A DNA stretch of 64,000 nucleotides from positions 62,001 through 126,000 of the forward strand of contig NZ_QXGH01000022.1 of the NCBI RefSeq assembly GCF_003515065.1, written 5' to 3'. This document shows, in pieces, positions 23,749-31,946 of this stretch. Made by a program: the position numbers and the translations under genes. Source of the stretch: Nocardioides immobilis (GTDB lineage Bacteria > Actinomycetota > Actinomycetes > Propionibacteriales > Nocardioidaceae). Positions within the stretch are counted from its first letter, which is position 1. Every line of letters begins with the position of its first letter. Below the pieces are notes generated by a model, which ran no database searches, was not told where the DNA came from, and saw nothing but the letters and a program-made list of their open reading frames with translations.

Positions 23749-25467
23749 ATGCCCCAGGTGCCCGCCACCGACACCCCGCGCGAGGTCGACGTCGTCGTCG
23801 TCGGCTCGGGCCACAACGGCCTGGTCGCTGCGGCCTACCTCGCGAAGGCAGGCCTCGACGTACTCGTCGTCGAGGCCGCCGCCACCGCCGGCGGCATGAC
23901 GTCAACGAACCCGTTCGAGCCCGAGGCGCCGGAGTACATGATCAACGAGGCGTCGATCCAGGCCTCGCTGTTCCGGACGACCACGATCGACGCCGACCTG
24001 GGCCTGTCCCGCAAGTACGGTCTGAAACAGACCGTGATCGACCCGGCGCACTTCCAGCTGGCCGCCGACGGCTCGTCCCTGGGCCTCTGGCGCGACCCGA
24101 GGAAGACCGCCGCCGAGCTCGAGCACTTCTCGAGGAAGGACGCCCGGGCGCTGCTCGAGCTCTACGAAGTCATCGACGCCGCGGTCGACATCGGCCTGCC
24201 GATGATGCAGACCAACGTCACCCGCCCGGAGCTGATGCAGATCTTCAAGGCGGTCAAGGGCGCCGCCAAGAACCGCAAGCAGCTGGTCAACATCGGGCGC
24301 TGGATGACCAGCTCCCAGGCGGAGGCGATCGAGGAGAGCTTCGAGCACGACATGATCCGCGCTCCCCTGCTGACCTCGCTTCCGTTCATGCCGTTCGATG
24401 CCGACCTCTCCGGCTGGTCGCTGATCTATCTGGGCGTCCTCAGCAAGTACGGCGTCGCGATGTTCCACGGCGGGACCGGATCCCTCCCGAAGGCCCTGAT
24501 CGGCTCGATCCGGGACCACGGCGGTGACGTGATCACGAGCTCGCCTGTCGAGCAGCTCCTCATCGAAGGCAATCGCTGCACCGGCGTCCGGATCGCCGGC
24601 GGTCAGGAGATCCGGGCGCGGCGCGCGGTCCTCACCGCCTGCTCGCCGAAGACCACCCTCACCCGGCTGCTGCCGCCAGGCGTGCTGGAGCCCAAGAAGC
24701 AGAATGCGGCGGACCACATCCCGACCAAGAAGCGCGGCATCTCCGACTACAAGCTCAACGTCGCCCTCTCGGGGCGGATCGACATGTCGAAGCACGAGAA
24801 GTGGCGCGGCGACGGCATCGACCTCCGCGTCGCCTGCAACTGCTACCACACCTACGAGCAGGCGCTCGAGGCCGCGCGGGCCTGTGTCCGCGGCCAGGTC
24901 CCCGACGCCGTTCCCGGTCTGGCGCAGGTGACCAACGCATTCGACCCGTCGATGTCCCCTCCGGGCAAGGATCTCTGGTGGTTCTGGACCGGGCTGGTCC
25001 CCTCCATCCCGGAGGAGGGCTGGGACGTGGCCCGCAAGAAGATCACTGAGAGCGTGATGAAGGACGCCGAGGAGTACTACAAAGGCGTCGAGTCGCTCGA
25101 GGTCGCCCGGCGGCCGCTGGCACTGCCCGACATCGAGGAGCGGTTCTGGGCGATCGACGGCAGCGTCTACCACGTCGATCCGACGATCAGTCGCTTCGGT
25201 CCCAACAAGCCGGTCGCCGGCTTCGCCGGCTATGCCACCCCGGTCGACGGCCTGTTCCTCACCGGGTCCGGCACCCACCCCGTCGCCGGCATCAGCGGCA
25301 TGCCCGGTCAGAACGCTGCCCGCACGATGCTCAAGCACTTCAACCTCGAGGACAAGGGCGGCCGCCTCGGCGTACTGCGCGCGAAGCTGGCGCGCGACCG
25401 GGAGCTGCGCGGCCAGGAGCCGTACACCTCAGGTCAGAACGACCCGTTCCCGACCGCGAACCTCTGA
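23749..25467 (+). CDS. Phytoene-dehydrogenase-like FAD-dependent oxidoreductase
   Basis: 572-residue flavoprotein of the CrtI/carotenoid isomerase superfamily. FAD motif VVVVGSGHNGLVAAAYLAKA near residue 16, then VVEAAATAGGMTST. The C-terminal flavin segment is GLFLTGSGTHPVAGISGMPG. A conserved central block SKHEKWRGDGIDLR is shared, nearly word for word, with the flavoprotein at 51557 (GRYEKWRGDGLDLR), so the two are paralogues. Likely role: desaturation or double-bond isomerisation of an isoprenoid-like or steroid-like substrate. Divergent from the SCP2-P450 operon, with an operator between them, and followed by an SDR. Confidence 0.85.
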   Translation: MPQVPATDTPREVDVVVVGSGHNGLVAAAYLAKAGLDVLVVEAAATAGGMTSTNPFEPEAPEYMINEASIQASLFRTTTIDADLGLSRKYGLKQTVIDPAHFQLAADGSSLGLWRDPRKTAAELEHFSRKDARALLELYEVIDAAVDIGLPMMQTNVTRPELMQIFKAVKGAAKNRKQLVNIGRWMTSSQAEAIEESFEHDMIRAPLLTSLPFMPFDADLSGWSLIYLGVLSKYGVAMFHGGTGSLPKALIGSIRDHGGDVITSSPVEQLLIEGNRCTGVRIAGGQEIRARRAVLTACSPKTTLTRLLPPGVLEPKKQNAADHIPTKKRGISDYKLNVALSGRIDMSKHEKWRGDGIDLRVACNCYHTYEQALEAARACVRGQVPDAVPGLAQVTNAFDPSMSPPGKDLWWFWTGLVPSIPEEGWDVARKKITESVMKDAEEYYKGVESLEVARRPLALPDIEERFWAIDGSVYHVDPTISRFGPNKPVAGFAGYATPVDGLFLTGSGTHPVAGISGMPGQNAARTMLKHFNLEDKGGRLGVLRAKLARDRELRGQEPYTSGQNDPFPTANL

Positions 25468-25477
25468 GTCTCACGCC

Positions 25478-26275
25478 ATGGACCTGGGACTCAGCGGGGC
25501 GCGCGTCGTCGTGACCGGCGGCGCGTCGAACATCGGCCGGGGCATCGTGCACGCCTTCGCCGCCGAAGGCTCGCGGATCGTCATCAGCGACATCGACGGT
25601 CCCCAAGCAGAGCGGGTGCGAGACGAGGCGAGGCGACTCGGCGCGCAGGACGTCGTGGTCGCCGTCGGCGACCTGACGAAGGACGGCGTCGCGGACGCCG
25701 CGGTGGGCGAGGCCGTCGAGCGATGGGGCGGCGTCGACGTACTCGTCAACAACGCAGGGTGGAGTGTGCCCGGCTTCATCGCCAAAAACACCGACCGCGA
25801 CAACTGGCAGCGCACGGTGGAGGTCAACTTCTACACGGCGATCGCGGCCACCCAGGCGGCGCTCGGGCCGATGCGCGATGCCGGCCGCGGGTCGATCGTG
25901 TTCATCGCCAGCGAGTCGGCCTTCGGGCAGATCCGGCAGGGTGTGTACGGCGCCACCAAGGCGGCCGTCGTCGCCCTCGCGCGGACCACCGCGCGCGAGC
26001 ACGGCCGACACGGGATCCGGTCGAACATCGTCTGCCCGGGCCTGGTCATGCCCGATGGGCCGGAGGCCGTGGGCGCGGACAGCCTCTGGTCCGTCGGCGA
26101 GGACAACGTGTTCAACGAGAAGCAGATGGAGTACCTGCTCAAGGACACGCCCCTGCAGCGGCTCACGACCGCGGCCGACGTCGCCGGCTCGGTGTTGTTC
26201 CTCGCCTCGGAGACCGCCTCCCGCCAGGTGACGGGGCAGCTCTTCAGCGTCAGCGGCGGCTACACCATGCCGTGA
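25478..26275 (+). CDS. Short-chain dehydrogenase/reductase
   Basis: 265-residue classical SDR starting ATG 25478 (MDLGLSGARVVVTGG), ten bases after the flavoprotein stop. Cofactor motif VVVTGGASNIGRGI, NNAG motif at VLVNNAGWS, catalytic Ser in FIASESAFG and YGATK for the Tyr/Lys pair. C-terminal SVSGGYTMP is typical. Probably NAD-dependent oxidation of a hydroxyacyl-CoA or alcohol in the same pathway. The reading frame extends upstream, but that part is a shadow of the flavoprotein gene. Confidence 0.9.
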   Translation: MDLGLSGARVVVTGGASNIGRGIVHAFAAEGSRIVISDIDGPQAERVRDEARRLGAQDVVVAVGDLTKDGVADAAVGEAVERWGGVDVLVNNAGWSVPGFIAKNTDRDNWQRTVEVNFYTAIAATQAALGPMRDAGRGSIVFIASESAFGQIRQGVYGATKAAVVALARTTAREHGRHGIRSNIVCPGLVMPDGPEAVGADSLWSVGEDNVFNEKQMEYLLKDTPLQRLTTAADVAGSVLFLASETASRQVTGQLFSVSGGYTMP

Positions 26276-26291
26276 CGGCGAGTGAGCGTCA

Positions 26292-26310
26292 TTTTATCTT
26301 GCATTAGAAA
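26292..26310. promoter_or_regulatory. Palindromic operator, site 4
   Basis: TTTTATCTTGCATTAGAAA, an imperfect palindrome 79 bases before the membrane protein gene at 26389 and after the SDR stop, so the membrane protein probably has its own promoter. Confidence 0.45.
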
Positions 26311-26388
26311 CACACACGACGTACGGTAGTCGAACACGTTGTTCGATCCCGTCGACCGCCGCGGTCACGGGGACCTGGAGGTCAAGTC

Positions 26389-27384
26389 ATGGTGAGTGCA
26401 CTGCTGCTGAGTCCTGCAGCGGATCGCGACAGCTGGTGGAACGAGTGGAACCCCCTGCTCCAGGAGGAGGGATGGCCGGTCAACATCGTCCCGTCCAACA
26501 CCCCGACCCTCGGTGATGCCAGCGCCGGCGCCGAGATCGCGTTCTTCTTCATCGCCGGCGCGGCCGCGGTGATCCTCGCCCTGCCGTGGGCGGTGCGCGC
26601 GGTGGCGAAGCATCGCAACTGGGTGCCGATCATCGTGCTGATCGGCGGTCTGGTCTGCTCGCTCGAGGAGGCCATGCTCGACATGCTCGGCCACCTGCAC
26701 TGGGCACCGAACCTGCAGATGGTCTACACCAACTTCGGCGTCTCGGTGCCGCTGCTGATCCCGCTCTGCTACGTCGCCTTCCTCGGCATGATGTCGTACT
26801 TCTGCTACTTCGTGATCCGTAACGGCGCGAAGCTCAAGCACTACTTCATGCTGCTCGCCATGGGCGCGATCCTCGACGCCGTGATGGAGACGATCGGCAT
26901 CAACCTGGGCGTCTACAAGTACTACGGGTTCCAGCCCTTCGAGTTCCTCAACTTCCCGTACTGGTGGGCGTTCATCAACAGCGCCTCGTTCGTCGCTGTC
27001 GGCACGCTGCTCGCCTACTTCGTCCCGCGCCTGCACGGCGCCAAGAAGTGGATCCTGGTGATGGCTCCGTCGTACGGCATGGCCGGCACCTACTTCACGG
27101 TCGGCTGGATCCACCTGCTCGCCCACAACTCCGGGCTGCCGAACTGGGTCCGCCTGATCGCCGCAGCCGTGATGATGGCCGAGGCGTGCTTCTACATGGC
27201 GATCCTGCACCACTTCCTGGGCAGGAAGAACGACGAGCCCGCGCTGGAGTGGACCCTCGGCCGGATGTTCATCTACCCGGTTCTGCCGCCGCGCCAGCGC
27301 GCGGCACTCTGGGCGAAGATGGAGCGCGAGGGTGGCGTCTCGATCGACCTCGAGAAGCAGATCCGGGAGACCGTCGCCGCCTGA
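26389..27384 (+). CDS. Multi-pass membrane protein, distant AveC-like
   Basis: 331 residues with about eight hydrophobic helices; good GGAGG site before ATG 26389. I do not recognise a named family outright. The pattern of acidic residues inside helices matches the three AveC-like proteins elsewhere in the window: CSLEEAMLDMLGHLHWAP lines up with the DxxLN segment, and ILDAVMETIGINLGVYKYY followed by LNFPYWWAF lines up with VVDCIAEVG...YQFPLYQSVF at 53173. The GRSxxERGV loop of the others is missing. A distant member with an enzymatic or lipid-binding role in the membrane is plausible. It follows a flavoprotein/SDR pair. Confidence 0.6.
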   Translation: MVSALLLSPAADRDSWWNEWNPLLQEEGWPVNIVPSNTPTLGDASAGAEIAFFFIAGAAAVILALPWAVRAVAKHRNWVPIIVLIGGLVCSLEEAMLDMLGHLHWAPNLQMVYTNFGVSVPLLIPLCYVAFLGMMSYFCYFVIRNGAKLKHYFMLLAMGAILDAVMETIGINLGVYKYYGFQPFEFLNFPYWWAFINSASFVAVGTLLAYFVPRLHGAKKWILVMAPSYGMAGTYFTVGWIHLLAHNSGLPNWVRLIAAAVMMAEACFYMAILHHFLGRKNDEPALEWTLGRMFIYPVLPPRQRAALWAKMEREGGVSIDLEKQIRETVAA

Positions 27385-27411
27385 CGCGACACCTCCCTCA
27401 CTGGCCGGCGG

Positions 27412-27439
27412 CCAGGCCTTCCGACGCCCGGAGGCCTGG
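27412..27439. terminator. Bidirectional hairpin between convergent genes
   Basis: CCAGGCCTTCCG and CCGGAGGCCTGG flank a four-base loop, forming a GC-rich stem between the membrane protein (+) and the TetR gene (-). No T-run follows, so termination is inferred from the hairpin and convergence alone. Confidence 0.55.
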
Positions 27440-27461
27440 TCGCCGGTCTCATCATCCGTGG

Positions 27462-28088
27462 TCAGGCAGGCACGTAGAGCGTCCGCCAGACCAGCTCGAC
27501 GACGGCGTCCAGGTGCCGTCCGGCCTCGCGGTCACCGACCGGCCCGACCAGCTGGTAGAGCCCGCGCTCGAGCATCCAGACCAGCCAGAGCGACACTCGC
27601 CGGGGATCGAGGGGATTGGGCCGACCACCGACCTCGACCTGCTTCACGTGCGCCTCGAGCCCAGTGGCCGCGCGCTCGACGAGGTTGGCGTGGAGCTCGC
27701 GCATTCCGGGGTCGTACGACGCCGCGTCGGTGATCGCGCGCAACAGCAGCTGGTGCCGCCGATAGGTCTCGAACAGCGGGTGCAGTGCCTCGCGGAGGGC
27801 GGCGCGATCGGCCGGCACGCCGAGCTCGAACCAGCGGGCACCGGCTGCCGCGAGGTCGAGGGTGATGTCCTCGCCCATGGCGGTGAGCAGGGCGGCCTTG
27901 TCGGTGAAGTACGAGTAGAACGTCGACCGCGAGATCCCGACCGCGTCGATCATCCTCGCGACACTGAGGTCGGAGTAGGCCTCGCCGGCCGCGAGCAGCG
28001 GGGTCACCTCGTCGATGAAGTAGCGCGCCAGCTCGAGGCGTCGCTCGTCGCGGGTGGGCTGGAGCGGCCTCACAGGTCTCGACGCCAT
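27462..28088 (-). CDS. TetR-family regulator
   Basis: 208-residue TetR protein; start ATG 28088 (MASRPVRPLQPTRDERR) chosen over a longer arginine-rich extension. HTH around residues 40-65: SVARMIDAVGISRSTFYSYFTDKAALL, with the STFYSYF recognition helix. The C-terminal domain ends VVELVWRTLYVPA. It resembles the TetR at 54228 in overall build (both have the EAYxDLS...GVSRxTxYxxF pattern). Gene order: convergent with the membrane protein, 46 bases beyond a MaoC-like gene transcribed the same way. No nearby copy of the AT-rich operator, so its target is unclear. Confidence 0.88.
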   Translation of the reverse strand: MASRPVRPLQPTRDERRLELARYFIDEVTPLLAAGEAYSDLSVARMIDAVGISRSTFYSYFTDKAALLTAMGEDITLDLAAAGARWFELGVPADRAALREALHPLFETYRRHQLLLRAITDAASYDPGMRELHANLVERAATGLEAHVKQVEVGGRPNPLDPRRVSLWLVWMLERGLYQLVGPVGDREAGRHLDAVVELVWRTLYVPA

Positions 28089-28134
28089 GGGGTCAGCATA
28101 GGTCGCGGTGTTCGCGCCACGGACAGCGTGTACG

Positions 28135-29124
28135 TCAGCCGGCGGCGAGGGCCGTGAACCGCCAGTCGAGCACCGGGCGGGGCTCGGAGCCGCCATCCGC
28201 CTCGACCTCGGACCGGAGGTCCAGCAGCCGCCAGCCCCCCGCAACCTCCTGCGAGGCCTCGATGACGATCCGACTGCGAAGGGTGTCGCCCTCGCGCACC
28301 GGGCCGACGTGGTCGCACGACTGCCACGCCAGCACGGTCACCAGGTCGGGGAGGGCGCGGGTGGCTTGGGCGAGGGCGATCCCGATCGTGTGCCCGCCGT
28401 ACACGAGCCTGGTGCCGCCGCCCGCTCGTTGGTCGTGATGGACGGCAGCGAGGTTCGTCGTGAGGCGGGCCAGCTCCGGCGCGCCGGAGACGACATCGCC
28501 GCCGACCACCTCGATGACCGCGCCGGGCTCGAGTGGTCGCGAGGGCCCGACACCCGCGGTCCACCGCTCGACCGACCAGTCAGGCACGCACTCGGCTACC
28601 GGAACGACCTCGGACCCGCCTCCGATCGTCGAGAGATCGTCGGCGAACCCGGTGGGCGCGCTCCCCCGCAGGGGCAGCATCGCGCAGCGATAGAAGTCGA
28701 GGACCGGTCGCTCCTCCTGGTCGACGGTGCGCATGTGGAGGGCTGCCAGCCCGGTCGGCGCACGCCCCTCGCGCCGTACGTTCTCCCTGAGGCCCGCGAC
28801 TGTCGTTGTGGTCCGCAACGTGTCGCCGATCGCGGGCTGTCGCAGCAAAGTCAGGTTCCGGTAGAAGAGGTTCGCCTTGACGTGCTGTGTCGCCAGGGTC
28901 GACTGTCCGATCGCGACGTTCCACACCAGCGCGGGCGAGGCGAGGGACCCCCCGGTGACGTCCCGCGCGAGCGCATCGTCGAGCGCCAGCCGGAGCCGGT
29001 CACCCAGGATCGCCTGGTGCACCGCGGCGCGTCCCTCGGTCAGGGTGACGCCCGGCGCCGTGTCGAACACGAGGCCCGGCTCGAGCTCGTCGAAGTAGGG
29101 CCCCTCGGCAGCGTGACTGCTCAT
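28135..29124 (-). CDS. MaoC-like double-hotdog hydratase
   Basis: 329 residues; start ATG 29124 overlaps the lyase stop (ATGA); upstream codons are shadow. Two hotdog halves are suggested: an N-terminal half with GVTLTEGRAAVHQAILGDRL and a C-terminal half with LVYGGHTIGIALAQATRALP and SCDHVGPVREGDTL. The size and pairing with a CitE-like lyase recall mesaconyl-CoA hydratase (Mch-type, about 340 residues). Likely hydrates an unsaturated C4-C5 or larger acyl-CoA. The exact substrate is not readable. Confidence 0.75.
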   Translation of the reverse strand: MSSHAAEGPYFDELEPGLVFDTAPGVTLTEGRAAVHQAILGDRLRLALDDALARDVTGGSLASPALVWNVAIGQSTLATQHVKANLFYRNLTLLRQPAIGDTLRTTTTVAGLRENVRREGRAPTGLAALHMRTVDQEERPVLDFYRCAMLPLRGSAPTGFADDLSTIGGGSEVVPVAECVPDWSVERWTAGVGPSRPLEPGAVIEVVGGDVVSGAPELARLTTNLAAVHHDQRAGGGTRLVYGGHTIGIALAQATRALPDLVTVLAWQSCDHVGPVREGDTLRSRIVIEASQEVAGGWRLLDLRSEVEADGGSEPRPVLDWRFTALAAG

Positions 29125-30014
29125 CGGCCGGCCCGGGCCAGGGTCCGGCGGGCCGCCAGGGCCATCGCCTCGTCCACCAGCTGACCGTCCAGGTCCACTG
29201 CACCGAGGCCCGCCGCCGCTGCGTCTGTCATCGCCTGCAGGACGCGGTTGGCGCGCTCGACCTCGTCCGCCGCAGGCGTGAAGCCGCACACCACCGCGTC
29301 GACCTGCCGCGGGTGGATGACCCACTTGCCGTCGAAGCCGAAGTCGGCTGCATGGCCGACGGCGTCACGGAAGTCGGTGTCGTCCGCGACCGACAGGTGC
29401 GGCCCGTCGATCGCCGCCACGCCGGCCGACCTCGCCGCGACCAGCAACGCGTGCTGGGCCGGGACCCAGTCCGGCCGACGCAGTCCGCGCCGGCCGAGCG
29501 AGGCGGCCAGGTCGGCGTAGCCGAGGATCAGCGACTCGAGCCGGTCCGGACGGCTGACGATGGCCGGAAGCCCCGCGAGCCCGGCCGCCGTCTCGACCAG
29601 CGCTTGCACGCCGATCCGAGGTGCCGGACGCCTCGCCTCTGCCTCCAGGCCGGTCAGCAGTCGCTCCACGAAGTCCAGGTCGCCGCGGCTCTCGACCTTC
29701 GGTACGACGACGGAGGTCACCGGGGCGACACCACTCGCGACGAGCTCCAGGTCGCGGTGACACCACGGCGTTCCCACGGCATTCACGCGTACGGCGACCC
29801 GCACCCGGCCGTCATTGACGCTCGGCCAGTCGACGGTCCGCAACGCGTCCCGTGCCCGGTCCTTCTCCCCCGCCGGCACCGCGTCCTCGAGGTCGATCAC
29901 GACCTCATCGGCACCCGAGGCGATCGCTTTGGCGATGCGGTCCGGCTGGGTCGCCGGCACGCACAGAGCTGCGCGCCGAGGGGCGTCCAGTGTGGTGAGG
30001 GCAACGTGGCTCAT
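29121..30014 (-). CDS. HpcH/HpaI-type (CitE-like) CoA-ester lyase
   Basis: 297 residues. Start motif RRAALCVPATQPDRIAKA, the metal-site strand DEVVIDLEDAVPAGEK, then VVVPKVESRGDLDFVERL, LVETAAGLAGLPAI and GKWVIHPRQVDAV, all typical of the citrate lyase beta / malyl-CoA lyase family. It would cleave or form a carbon-carbon bond in a 3-hydroxyacyl-CoA. Coupled to the MaoC-like hydratase downstream. The operator at 30019-30034 ends only five bases before the ATG, and no Shine-Dalgarno is seen, so the transcript may be leaderless. Confidence 0.85.
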   Translation of the reverse strand: MSHVALTTLDAPRRAALCVPATQPDRIAKAIASGADEVVIDLEDAVPAGEKDRARDALRTVDWPSVNDGRVRVAVRVNAVGTPWCHRDLELVASGVAPVTSVVVPKVESRGDLDFVERLLTGLEAEARRPAPRIGVQALVETAAGLAGLPAIVSRPDRLESLILGYADLAASLGRRGLRRPDWVPAQHALLVAARSAGVAAIDGPHLSVADDTDFRDAVGHAADFGFDGKWVIHPRQVDAVVCGFTPAADEVERANRVLQAMTDAAAAGLGAVDLDGQLVDEAMALAARRTLARAGR

Positions 30015-30018
30015 GGAA

Positions 30019-30034
30019 TTTAATTTATGTTAAA
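30019..30034. promoter_or_regulatory. Palindromic operator, site 5
   Basis: TTTAATTTATGTTAAA, with TTTAA / TTAAA arms, sits in the 56-base gap between two divergent genes, the lyase and an acyl-CoA dehydrogenase, and could control both. Confidence 0.55.
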
Positions 30035-30070
30035 CTCGCCCAACCTGCAATTCCGAGTCGAGGAGATCCG

Positions 30071-31222
30071 TTGTTGTCACAGGAAGAGCGCGAGGTCGTA
30101 GCGACGGTACGTGACTGGGTCGACTCCGAGGTGCGGCCGGTCGTCCACGACCTCGAGCACGCCAACGAGTACCCCGAGAAGCTGATCGAGCAGATGAAGG
30201 AGCTCGGCATCTTCGGCCTCGCGATCCCGGAGCCGTGGGGCGAGGCTCCGGTCTCGACCCCCTGCTACGTCGGTGTCACCGAGGAGCTCGCGCGCGGGTG
30301 GATGAGCCTGGCCGGCGCCATGGGTGGCCACACCGTGGTGTCGAAGCTCCTGGTGACGTTCGGAACCCCCGAGCAGCAGGCGACGTACCTCCCCCGGATG
30401 GCGACCGGCGAGATCCGCGCCACGATGGCGCTGACCGAGCCCGGCGGCGGGTCCGACCTCCAGGCGATGACCACCACCGCGAAGCGGGACGGCGACGACT
30501 ACGTCATCAACGGTGCGAAGACCTGGATCAGCAACGCCCGCCGGTCGCAGCTGATCGCGCTCCTCTGCAAGACCGACCCGCAGGCCGAGCCTCGTCATCG
30601 CGGCATCTCGGTGCTGCTCGTCGAGCACGGCCCGGGCCTGACCGTCTCCCGCGACCTGCCGAAGCTCGGCTACAAGGGCATCGAGAGCTGCGAGCTGTCC
30701 TTCGACAACTTCCGGGTGCCGACGTCCTCCGTCCTCGGCGGGGTCGAGGGCAAGGGGTTCTCCCAGATGATGAAGGGGCTCGAGACCGGCCGGATCCAGG
30801 TCGCGTCGCGGGCGCTCGGCGTGGGCCAGGCAGCGTTCGACGACGCGCTCGCCTACGCCCAGCAGCGGCAGAGCTTCGGTGAGCCGATCTGGAAGCACCA
30901 GGCGATCGGCCACTACCTGGCCGACATGGCGACCAAGCTCACGGCCGCGCGCCAGCTCGTCCTCCACGCCGCCCAGCGGTCCGACGCGGGCGAGCGCTGT
31001 GACATGGAAGCCGGGATGGCGAAGCTGTTCGCGTCCGAGGTCGCGATGGAGATCGCGCTCAACGCGGTCCGGATCCACGGCGGCTACGGCTACTCCACCG
31101 AGTACGACGTCGAGCGCTACTTCCGTGATGCGCCCCTGATGATCGTCGGCGAGGGCACCAACGAGATCCAGCGCAACGTGATCGCGTCGCAGCTGATCGC
31201 GCGCGGTGGCCTGGTCCCGTGA
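30071..31222 (+). CDS. Acyl-CoA dehydrogenase
   Basis: 383-residue enzyme with TTG start at 30071 and a GAGGAG site seven bases before it. FAD motifs MALTEPGGGSDLQAMTT and TWISNARRS; C-terminal VRIHGGYGYSTEYDVERYFRD and the catalytic glutamate in MIVGEGTNEIQRNV, the classical position. The G-helix has the ordinary glycine (LETGRIQVASRALG), in contrast to the enzyme at 9971. It introduces a 2,3 double bond in acyl-CoA. Divergent from the MaoC/CitE-like pair. Confidence 0.93.
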   Translation: MLSQEEREVVATVRDWVDSEVRPVVHDLEHANEYPEKLIEQMKELGIFGLAIPEPWGEAPVSTPCYVGVTEELARGWMSLAGAMGGHTVVSKLLVTFGTPEQQATYLPRMATGEIRATMALTEPGGGSDLQAMTTTAKRDGDDYVINGAKTWISNARRSQLIALLCKTDPQAEPRHRGISVLLVEHGPGLTVSRDLPKLGYKGIESCELSFDNFRVPTSSVLGGVEGKGFSQMMKGLETGRIQVASRALGVGQAAFDDALAYAQQRQSFGEPIWKHQAIGHYLADMATKLTAARQLVLHAAQRSDAGERCDMEAGMAKLFASEVAMEIALNAVRIHGGYGYSTEYDVERYFRDAPLMIVGEGTNEIQRNVIASQLIARGGLVP

Positions 31223-31246
31223 GCCACTGCTCATAGGATGACCCGC

Positions 31247-31945
31247 ATGCCACGGAAGACCGCCACCGCCACTCCCCCGAAGGTCGCCGCCAAGAAGGCG
31301 GCATCGAGGACCGCGGTTCCCAAGAAGGCGGCCGCCAAGAAGGCTCCGGCCGACAGCGGCACCAAGTCGGAGCGCACCCGGCAGCGGGTGCTCGACGCGG
31401 CTGCGCACGTGCTGAGCGTCAAGGGGTACGCCGGCATGCGGCTGAGCGACGTGGCCGAGGAGGCCGAGCTCCAGGCTCCCGCCATCTACTACTACTTCAA
31501 GTCGCGCGAGGACCTCATCGAGGAGGTCATGTACTCCGGCATCGCAGCCATGCGCCAGCACCTGGTCGAGGTCCTCGATGCCGCTCCCGACGGCATCGAT
31601 CCCCTCGAGCGGATCCTGTTGGCGGTCGACGCCCACCTGCGCCACGAGCTCGAGATCTCGGACTACACGACCGCATCCATCCGCAACGCCGGCCAGCTCC
31701 CCGACGCGATCAACAAGCGGCAGCAGGCCGAGACCAAGAAGTACGGCGAGATCTGGCGTGACCTGTTCACGAGGGCGAGTGCCGACGGTGCGATCCGCAC
31801 CGATCTCGACCCCTACCTCGCCCAGATGCTCGTGATGGGCGCCCTCAACTGGGCGGCCGAGTGGTGGTCGCCGCGGCGCGGGTCGCTCGACACCGTGGTC
31901 GAGACCGCGCAGTCGATCGTCCGCAACGGCCTGGCGCCCGCGTAG
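31247..31945 (+). CDS. TetR-family regulator with lysine-rich N-terminal tail
   Basis: 232 residues; ATG 31247 preferred over 31238 because AGGA lies nine bases upstream. Residues 1-45 are low-complexity Lys/Ala (repeats like KVAAKKAAS and KKAAAKKAP), histone-H1-like. HTH at about 65-92: MRLSDVAEEAELQAPAIYYYFKSREDL. The C-terminal MLVMGALNWAAEWWSPRRGS is nearly repeated in the TetR at 46111 (MLVIGALNWATEWWRPNIP), so they are paralogues of a KstR2-like group. A candidate repressor for the shared palindrome. It lies between an acyl-CoA dehydrogenase and a convergent ferredoxin reductase. Confidence 0.9.
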   Translation: MPRKTATATPPKVAAKKAASRTAVPKKAAAKKAPADSGTKSERTRQRVLDAAAHVLSVKGYAGMRLSDVAEEAELQAPAIYYYFKSREDLIEEVMYSGIAAMRQHLVEVLDAAPDGIDPLERILLAVDAHLRHELEISDYTTASIRNAGQLPDAINKRQQAETKKYGEIWRDLFTRASADGAIRTDLDPYLAQMLVMGALNWAAEWWSPRRGSLDTVVETAQSIVRNGLAPA

Positions 31946-31946
31946 G

